Below, in pieces: positions 57,340-64,000 of a stretch of 64,000 nucleotides of DNA; within the stretch, counting starts at the first letter, position 1, and each line of letters opens with the position of its first letter. This stretch comes from Hysterium pulicare CBS 123377 (taxonomy: Eukaryota > Ascomycota > Dothideomycetes > Hysteriales > Hysteriaceae). A program made the position numbers and the translations under genes. Below the pieces are notes generated by a model that was not told the DNA's origin, ran no database searches, and worked only from the letters and a program-made list of their open reading frames with translations. Location: NCBI GenBank assembly GCA_000467715.1, contig AJFK01000173.1, positions 44,739-108,738 on the forward strand. Reading direction: 5' to 3'.

Positions 57340-58567
57340 ATGGCCAGCAAAAAGTCATCTTTCACCGCTGGTCTTCGTCGTTCTTTTAGTTTGGCTGACA
57401 GATTCCACCGCAGAGGACAAAGCATGTCCACCACAGCCCGATCCAGCGAAGCTTCGCAGGCAACTCAGGCCTCGACCAATACGCCTCCTCTCGGCTTCTT
57501 GCACGAGACCGAATTGAGTAGTGATCCCAGCTGGGAGGAATACCGTCAGCATGGAGGCTACATCAAGGGCGGTGGAAAGCTGTCGAAGACACGTTTCGAA
57601 CAGCTCAAGGCAGACACAAAGCCATTTGTCGGCAAGGAATTCATGAAGACAGTGAATACGTACGAGGGAGCCATGGTTCCCGGCAGCACGGTAGGTACTC
57701 CAGTTCACCTCCATCTTCTCCCACTTCAGCCAGCAGCGAGACTGACTTGCTCTGTAGACGGCATCTGAATCCAATTCTGGTCAACAATCAGCGAGGACCT
57801 CTGCCCGAAGTCAACCACCAGCCCAACTCTCACCCCGCGAGCTCCTCGACCTTTCATTGGCGCAGAATAGTGCATTCTGGCGAGAACTCACTGAGTTCAA
57901 GACCGAGCAAACGGAACTCACTGCCCGCATCCTCGATAGACTTGACGAACAAGACGCCAAGATCAAGGCACAAGACATCAAGATTCAGGAACAAGACGTT
58001 AAGATCCAGGCACTAAACACCAAGATCCAAGACCAAGATGTCAAGATTCAGGCACAAAACACCAAGAGTCAGGACCAAGACATCAAGATCCAGGACCAAG
58101 CCACCCACCTCGAAGAGCAGAAGGCCCGCGTATTGAAAATGGAGATGAAACTCAATGCCATCTGCGTAGCCCTCAAAGACAAGGTCGAATATCTTGACAG
58201 TGGGATGCAGAGCGTGAAAGCAGACGTGCGGAAAATGTTTGACCAGGCGACAAAAAACTTCGTGGACATCAACACTAAGCTTAGGGTGTACCGGGGGGAT
58301 TTGGACGCCACAGAAGATGCCATGAATGACAACATGGAATTCTTGATGGCAGCTGATGATGATATGAAAGGTCGTCTTGAGGAGCTGGAAGCCGCATTCC
58401 CGGCTCTGGTGGAATCTGTGGAGGCTAGCGTGCAGGGTCTGGGTTCTGGTAATGAGGAAATAAGACCTGGGATCGGTATATCGAACCAGACTGGGGGAAG
58501 CGAGGTGGAGGAGGGTGAGCAGGATGTGGATCTCCCGGAGGAGAAGGACGAGGCTGTGGTTGAGTAG
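57340..58567 (+). CDS. Coiled-coil protein built on a 21-bp heptad repeat (386 aa)
   Basis: Exons are 57340-57690 and 57758-58567 (67-bp intron, phase 0). The ATG at 57340 has A at -3. The N-terminus is basic and S/T-rich. Residues 50-115 look compact (LGFLHETELSSDPSWEEYRQ, GGYIKGGGKLSKTRFEQLKA). A short helix (AFWRELTEFKTEQTELTARI) leads into a coiled coil of about seven QDxKIQ(A/E/D) heptads and a further helix. The acidic tail ends DLPEEKDEAVVE. An oligomeric scaffold is likely. Family not recognised. Confidence 0.8.
57950..58096 (+). repeat. 21-bp coding minisatellite, seven units (heptad repeat)
   Basis: Units start at 57950, 57971, 57992, 58013, 58034, 58055 and 58076 with an exact 21-bp period, encoding QDAKIKA-type heptads. 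A partial eighth unit begins at 58097. Confidence 0.9.
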
Positions 58568-59582
58568 GAGTGGGTAAGTGGATGGCTAGAATGTGTTTTC
58601 CAGAGGTCTCTTTTCTTCAGTACGCCAAGTAGGGGTTTGTAGTTGGGTAGTCCTTCATTCTGGATGCTGTCGTCAACTGCTCCTATGGGTATGTAGCTAA
58701 GCCAGAAAATAGCTTGCATAATCCTCTGAATCTTGTAGTATAGAAAATGGCAGTGGACAATCCTTGGTAATTATTATCATCGGTATATTTCAAAGGCACA
58801 AGGGTGTATGGTGGGGTTAACAATTGGCCTTGGTCCTACACTTTCATGACATGACGCCGTGCTATACAAACTCTCACCGCTCAACGGTCGTCAGATACGA
58901 ATTGCGGCATGGAGGAAAATAGATTAAGTGTTGACAGGTATATCACGCACTACTATAGGCAATGACGGATGTGCGGCAGGCCTCAGGTTTCCATATCGAT
59001 AGCGGTGCGAGGAGAGGATGTTCTGAATGCAGAGCCAACATTCCCAATCGGCATGCTCCAGCACTCGTTCAAGGCGCTGCTGAGCCCAGTGGAGGCATCG
59101 TGCCGTGCCTAGCCGCCGCTTTTGGGAGCAGTCCGGGGCTTCGCTGGCAAGGATCAGGCGGCATCCAGGCAGGTACGGCGAGAGGGCTGTTCGGTTGCAC
59201 GCCAGCCCCTCTAAGAGCTGCAACAAAAGCATCTTGCAGCCTCGCATGCCAACAACCGCCCGCTGTTTCGCTGACCGCGTCCGCCGCTGATGCATTGCTT
59301 TTTCACCCTCCGCTCTCCCTTCACCTAATCATTGCTTGCTGACCTCATCGACCGTCTACTTTTTACGACAACTGTTTTGTTTCACGGGATGCTGTGGAAT
59401 CACCTGAGCATCCTCCCCCGTGCACCAATGTTCATCATCTGAATTTCTGCTCCGCCACAAGCCCGCCTCCAGTCAAGCGCTCCCATAACAGTGAAGGCGA
59501 GCTTCTGCCTACCTCTAGGAGGTATATCCTCTCCCCCAAGCAGCGCTTACTTCTGAAGCTGCAAAGCTGCACCACCGTCAAC
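58568..59582. other. Spacer and promoter of the J-domain gene
   Basis: No gene is seen. An in-frame extension from a GTG at 59394 precedes the J-domain ATG but lacks an ATG of its own, so it is treated as leader. Confidence 0.45.
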
Positions 59583-62054
59583 ATGGTCAAACCCGACGCG
59601 GCGAGAAACTACTACGCCGATCTAGAAATTTCACCCAACGCAAATGCAGATGATATCAGGAAAGCTTTCCGAAGACTAGCTCTCACGTATCATCCAGACC
59701 GGAATCCTGGCAAAGAATCAGAATTCGTTACCAAATTCCAAACCATTCAAACCGCACAAGAAGTCTTGATCGATCCTGTACAACGAGCTAAATACGATGC
59801 GGAGAGGAGGAAGTACAAAGCTTTAAATATACCACTTTTCAATCCGCCTCGAGCTGCTAGACCGCCTGCTCCTCCCCGAAACACAAACACAACCTCCGCC
59901 GCTGGTGGGTCATATTCACACTCGTACCGACCTCAAGCACCTCCCCCTAGACCACCCCCACCGCAGACTCGTCCCCCACGACAAGAACAGTATAAACCTA
60001 CGAATCCTTGGGTACCAAATGGCGCGGATCGCTTCAAGAACTTTCCTAGACCGCCTCCAACCTTTCATGGGCCAAATACACAGAAGAGGGATGCTGAAGA
60101 CCGGGCCAATGTTTTCACGGCATGGCAAAACATGCAACAACGGCAAAAAAAGGCCGAGGAAGGGTTCGCGAAAGCTAGGAGAGATGAAAGTAAACCGTTT
60201 GAACGGGCCCAGAGTACGAGACATCCAAGAAGAGCTGGCTTTGATCCTACCATGCCCGGAGCAGATGAACCCCAGGCCCCAGGCTCGGCGTACAGATCTG
60301 CATATGAGCGGCCTGACCCCTCTCCGCCGGTAACTGCAGATCCATTGAGACATTTCAAGACTCAAATGGAAGAGGAGCCACACATCCCCTTCTCCGAAGG
60401 CCAGCCTCGAATGCGTACCCCATACACCGCAGCCAAAGGAGAGCGTACATCTATGTATTCCAACGAAGAATTAAGGCGATCTGCCAGTACACGCAACTCC
60501 CCAAACCGTCCTGAATCATCAGAGAATGGGGGATTCTACTCCGACTCTGGTCGAACTAGCAGGTCTCGCCAACGAAAGTCGTACGGGGGAAATGCTACGC
60601 GACCGTTCTCGATGTACAGCTCTACTGACGAGTCGGAGTCAGATGATGTTGAGGAAATTCCTGCGCCAAGTAGGCCGAAAATGCCACATCAGAAGACTGC
60701 ACATCATTGGCAGAATTGGAAACAACCTGGAGAAGGAACACCTCAGCCGAACGGCGCTGCAGGACCGACAGCACCGCCCAATGGACACCCATCTGAAGGA
60801 GACAAGGCAAATTTAGGTGGCTTCAAGAGCCGGAGTGCCGAGAGTATTAACCTGAAGTTCTCTCCCTCTGACTGGCATGGCAAATTTGAAGGCAATCCCG
60901 ATTATTTTGCACCCAATCTAGCAACGACATCGTCAGGGAGAGCGAAACAATCTCCTACTCGCGGTAGATCAGCATCAAATCGCCCTCCCCCGAAACCATC
61001 GACTAATACAACCTTCTTCCCACCCCCTCCAGCATTCCCGCCACCCAAATCATCTCACATGCCCCCACCTCCCCCTCCACCACCCCGACTCAATACTCAA
61101 GCTGGACCGGCATCTGATCCACATTCGGCTAAGTTTACTCCAGATGAATGGAAAGAGACATTCAAGGAATCGAATTGGGCTTACCCGAACAAAGAGCCTT
61201 CGCCATCCCGAACGGCTTCTAACGCAACAAGACGAGCTAGGACTGCTTCCCAGCGCAAACCTTCGACTATTCCTGCGGGTACTCCTGTTGTGGATTTGAC
61301 TGCAGATTCGCCGAATGTTTCCACGGAGAAAGTCAAGACCAGTCGCCCTCATCATCAAGCCTTTACTGAAGAGGTCAGCGATGAGAGTTCCGATGCTATG
61401 GACATAGACTCCAATACGCCGACTAACGGACAAACGAAGGGTCCACCACAAACTGCCCAATCAGTACCAACCTCCCCTCACGACGCCAGAAATGGGACAA
61501 TACCAAAGGCACCCGCAACCGCACCCACATCCACCACAGAACCAGTCGGCCCCGGCTTCGACGGCCTAGGCAGTCTCAGAAACGTCGCCCCCTTCGCCGC
61601 ATCCACCGAAGCCGCCGGCCTAAGCGAACTCAACGACATCAAATCCTCCCTCCCCTTCGACTCGCAACCCTCAACAACGCACCCCACCAAACCTACCGTC
61701 GCACAAAAGCTAAAACTCCCCCTTATGCCCAAACCGCCCTCGATCCCAAACCCCCTCACCGCCTCTTCCTTCGACAACTACATGCGCCACTTCCACCTCT
61801 ACGTCTCGGGCTTCCGCAAGTTCAACAACGAGATGCTGAGCCATTTCGTGGCCAGAGAGGCGGAACTGGAGACGCTGGATCGGGGGTGGTTGGTGAACAA
61901 GGGGGAGACGACCGAGGGCATGGGCTTCGAGAGTTATTGTCGGACGTTGGAGGAAGATGAGCATGCGAGGCATCATTGGATGGTGGGGTGTGAGAGGCAT
62001 CATAGGGCTATGGGGGAGTGTGAGGAGGTTCGGAAGAAGGCGCCTAGACGGTGA
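59583..62054 (+). CDS. J-domain (DnaJ-like) protein with long disordered middle (823 aa)
   Basis: The ATG at 59583 begins MVKPDAARNYYADLEISPNA, so the J domain starts almost at once (about residues 9-78). It has helix II (DDIRKAFRRLALTYHPDRN, with the HPD motif that stimulates Hsp70 ATPase) and helix III (KFQTIQTAQEVLIDPVQRAKYD). There is no G/F region or zinc-binding CxxCxGxG cluster, so it is a class III/C protein. The middle is P-rich and disordered, with twice-occurring F(S/T)P(D/S)(D/E)W motifs (about residues 428 and 518). The last 100 residues are folded and helical (FDNYMRHFHLYVSGFRKFNN). The client or location is not evident. Confidence 0.88.
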   Translation: MVKPDAARNYYADLEISPNANADDIRKAFRRLALTYHPDRNPGKESEFVTKFQTIQTAQEVLIDPVQRAKYDAERRKYKALNIPLFNPPRAARPPAPPRNTNTTSAAGGSYSHSYRPQAPPPRPPPPQTRPPRQEQYKPTNPWVPNGADRFKNFPRPPPTFHGPNTQKRDAEDRANVFTAWQNMQQRQKKAEEGFAKARRDESKPFERAQSTRHPRRAGFDPTMPGADEPQAPGSAYRSAYERPDPSPPVTADPLRHFKTQMEEEPHIPFSEGQPRMRTPYTAAKGERTSMYSNEELRRSASTRNSPNRPESSENGGFYSDSGRTSRSRQRKSYGGNATRPFSMYSSTDESESDDVEEIPAPSRPKMPHQKTAHHWQNWKQPGEGTPQPNGAAGPTAPPNGHPSEGDKANLGGFKSRSAESINLKFSPSDWHGKFEGNPDYFAPNLATTSSGRAKQSPTRGRSASNRPPPKPSTNTTFFPPPPAFPPPKSSHMPPPPPPPPRLNTQAGPASDPHSAKFTPDEWKETFKESNWAYPNKEPSPSRTASNATRRARTASQRKPSTIPAGTPVVDLTADSPNVSTEKVKTSRPHHQAFTEEVSDESSDAMDIDSNTPTNGQTKGPPQTAQSVPTSPHDARNGTIPKAPATAPTSTTEPVGPGFDGLGSLRNVAPFAASTEAAGLSELNDIKSSLPFDSQPSTTHPTKPTVAQKLKLPLMPKPPSIPNPLTASSFDNYMRHFHLYVSGFRKFNNEMLSHFVAREAELETLDRGWLVNKGETTEGMGFESYCRTLEEDEHARHHWMVGCERHHRAMGECEEVRKKAPRR

Positions 62055-62967
62055 GGTGGGGTGGGGTGGGGTGGAGGTAATGTAGAGAGGGAGAAAGGGA
62101 AAGGGAAGAATGGAAGTGTGTTGAGAAGACGATAATAATAATCACGAGGATTTCTTTAGCTGCGAGGAAGATGGGCTGGTTAGCCTTTTTTTTCCATCAT
62201 CACTTAGATAGGTAGAGGTCGGTTCATTCCGGTTCTCCTTCTCATGCCCACCTTTCTTCTCTTTAATGAAGGCGGTCTCTTTTGGAGTTTTATAGAAGCC
62301 ACATTTCTCTCTACTGCATCTCCGTCTTTGGAATAAATACTCTCTCTCCGTTCTCCAACACCGAAAGCGTGGCGAATTTGGCGTTTTAGTGGGTTGTTGC
62401 TCGCGCGACCACTTTTTCTTTTTTCTCTTGTCGCACTTCAATCTGTATAATACCCTCCTCCTTCATTTCCGATTTCAAAATCTCCGTTTTCGGCTTGTTT
62501 CGAGTAAGTAGACCGGTTTCGGGGTTACGTACATACTTACTAGCTAGCCAATTCCATGAATTAATAGACTAACTATTTGGTAGCGTAATGAATTGTTCTC
62601 GAAAGGGGGGATTGTTTTTCGTGATGCGATGTGATGATGGATTCGATTACATTATATATATATACGGAAGAAATTAAGAAGAGGATATCTCAAATGCTGT
62701 GCTGTTTAGCCCCTCCCCCGTTTCTTTCTTTCCTTCCCCTGCGCAAAGATGCAAAGATGCGAAAACGCCCGAAATCGCAAAGATTGTTTATCCCCAAGCT
62801 GAAAGCCAGATCAACGAGGTCCAACAATCCGGAACCGTAAAACGCCAACGACAGCCAATACGACGCGTGTGCGTTTCTGCTGTCTTCTTCCCCTCTAAAC
62901 CATACCCCTCCAACAAGATAACAAAACCAGGTAAGCACCGCCGCATCTAGGGTTATAATTAAACGGA
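62055..62967. other. Convergent 3' region with a G-rich run
   Basis: Right after the J-domain stop, bases 62055-62074 are a GGTGGGG-type repeat, a possible G-quadruplex in the transcript. The rest is AT-rich with a short TA repeat near 62655. No gene is seen. Confidence 0.45.
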
Positions 62968-64000
62968 CTACCTCCCACCAAACAGACCCTCGGCCTCCTC
63001 TCTAACCTCCCCATTACCCCCTTCCGCCTTCGCCTTCGCCTTCGCCTTAGCCTCAGCTTCCGCCTGCACCTCCGCCTGCGTCTTCGCCTGCGCCCACTTC
63101 GCCTCATCAAGCTTAAGTTTCAACTTCTTCGTCTTCTCCTCCGCTTCGAGTTTCTGCCTGATGGCTTCCGGACTCTCCTCTCCTCCCTGCTCTTCTTCCG
63201 CAGTAGAAGGAAGTTCGGGCTTCGAGACAACAGGGCGAGCATGAGGATGGGGGCGGGCAGGAACGGCATCTGGTTTCTCCTGTTCCGTTTGGTCGTCTGT
63301 GACGACTGGAGGGCGGTATTCGAAGGTGTCTGGTTTTTTCAGTTCCGGTTTTTCTTCTTCTTCTTCTTCTGTGACCGGGGGATGGGGATTAGGGTTAGGC
63401 TTCTTGGTGGCTTCTTTGAGTTTCTTTTTGGCTTCGGCCGCTTGCGCTTGTTCTTCTGTTTCTTTGATTTTCTGCGCGTGTTCGGCTTCGATGTATTTTT
63501 TGGCTTCTTCGGCTTGCGCTTCCGCTTCCGCTTGCTCTACCGCTGGCGACGAGGGCTGTTTCTCTTTCTCTGCCTCTGTCTCCGGCTCTTTCCATGTCTG
63601 TGTCTCGGTTTTCAACTTCTCCTTCAACTTCTCAGCCTGTTCGTCTTGCATCTTCTTCCTCTCAGCCTCCTTTTCCCTCTGTTTCTGCGCCTCCTCCTCC
63701 CTCAACTTCTCCTCCTCTGTCTTCTTCTTCTGGTCCTCCTTCTGTCTTTCCTTCTCCTCCTCCATCAACTTCTTCTTCGCCTCCTGCTGCTTCTTCAGCC
63801 TCGCCGCCGCCTCCTCCTCATCAACCTCGTGCAGCCATTCCCCTTTGCGATCCCCGAATACCTTCTGACTCATCTGCAACCCGCCACAAACCCCATCCGG
63901 CGCAACCCCCCATTCCAGCCAGAGCCCCGTTTCCGTCCAGATGCCGCCTCGGCCCCCGCGCATGTCCCACATGGTGTCGCCGCCTACGGCGGCCGCGTGG
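62968..64000 (-). CDS. C-terminal part of a protein with a K/E-rich coiled-coil tail (5' end outside the window)
   Basis: The frame is open to the right edge, so the ATG at 63972 is probably internal. A compact segment (WDMRGGRGGIWTETGLWLEW, DGVCGGLQMSQKVFGDRKGEW) looks like the end of a globular domain. It is followed by about 250 residues of alternating K, E, Q and A with long charged helices (KKQQEAKKKLMEEEKERQKE). It ends with an (AKAK)n run and EGLFGGR. The tail is reminiscent of charged tails on some fungal mannosyl-phosphate-transfer-type proteins, but I cannot identify the domain. Confidence 0.65.
   Translation of the reverse strand, partial: HAAAVGGDTMWDMRGGRGGIWTETGLWLEWGVAPDGVCGGLQMSQKVFGDRKGEWLHEVDEEEAAARLKKQQEAKKKLMEEEKERQKEDQKKKTEEEKLREEEAQKQREKEAERKKMQDEQAEKLKEKLKTETQTWKEPETEAEKEKQPSSPAVEQAEAEAQAEEAKKYIEAEHAQKIKETEEQAQAAEAKKKLKEATKKPNPNPHPPVTEEEEEEKPELKKPDTFEYRPPVVTDDQTEQEKPDAVPARPHPHARPVVSKPELPSTAEEEQGGEESPEAIRQKLEAEEKTKKLKLKLDEAKWAQAKTQAEVQAEAEAKAKAKAKAEGGNGEVREEAEGLFGGR

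Noticed and set aside
59394-59582. 63-residue N-terminal extension of the J protein
   Set aside because: Starts at a GTG; the J domain begins directly after the ATG at 59583.
63299-63868. 189-codon plus-strand frame rich in Ser/Phe/Ala
   Set aside because: Antisense of the K/E-rich coding tail on the minus strand.

Overview
The window looks like nuclear DNA of a filamentous ascomycete (Pezizomycotina). The evidence is short introns (about 49-67 bp, some longer) with GTRAGT-type donors and CTRAY-like branch points, genes on both strands with CT-rich 5' leaders, and fungal families: an NCE102/MARVEL protein, a Pho85-type (PCL) cyclin, a DLT1 homologue and a PSP1-domain protein. I cannot name the species. 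No tRNA, rRNA, intact transposon or CRISPR array was seen. Several start codons were moved to the first in-frame ATG, because the longest open frames often begin at GTG or TTG.

Left part (1-19 kb): two tandem, same-strand paralogues of unknown function (253-2916 and 4275-7256). Each has an N-terminal pair of repeated hydrophobic hairpin-like segments and a long soluble tail, and each tail carries its own internal duplications. A copy of the second gene's promoter lies between them, in front of a 68-codon open frame that may be all that is left of a third copy. Next comes a very large, mostly disordered protein (about 2587 aa; 9781-17648). Its 5' end was built by tandem duplication of an exon together with its intron, and its body holds several repeat tracts. 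A 180-bp tandem duplication follows its stop codon. An NCE102-like membrane protein lies on the minus strand (19066-19683).

Middle (19.7-46.2 kb): a 7.5-kb stretch has no convincing intact gene, only a possible decayed coding tract near 23.6-24.7 kb. It is followed by a PSP1-domain protein with a Q/G/Y-rich tail (27178-30049). Then come a degenerate satellite-like array of about 192-bp units (30440-31500), a broken acidic frame, a small coiled-coil protein (32947-33943), ribosomal protein eL15 with 9-nt and 14-nt exons (34343-35269), a SET-domain lysine methyltransferase-like gene (minus, 35548-38011) and a conserved-looking unknown protein (39431-41350). A 4.9-kb apparently gene-free region precedes the cyclin.

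Right part (46.2-64 kb): a PCL-type cyclin, a glycosylated-type polytopic membrane protein, DLT1, a repeat-rich 916-aa unknown (minus), a 386-aa protein with a 21-bp heptad-repeat coiled coil, a J-domain protein, and the C-terminal end of a minus-strand protein with a K/E-rich tail that runs off the window.

The genes do not form an obvious pathway or secondary-metabolite cluster. Housekeeping genes dominate the right two thirds. The left third has fast-evolving, repeat-built, probably lineage-restricted genes, and that is where something undescribed is most likely.
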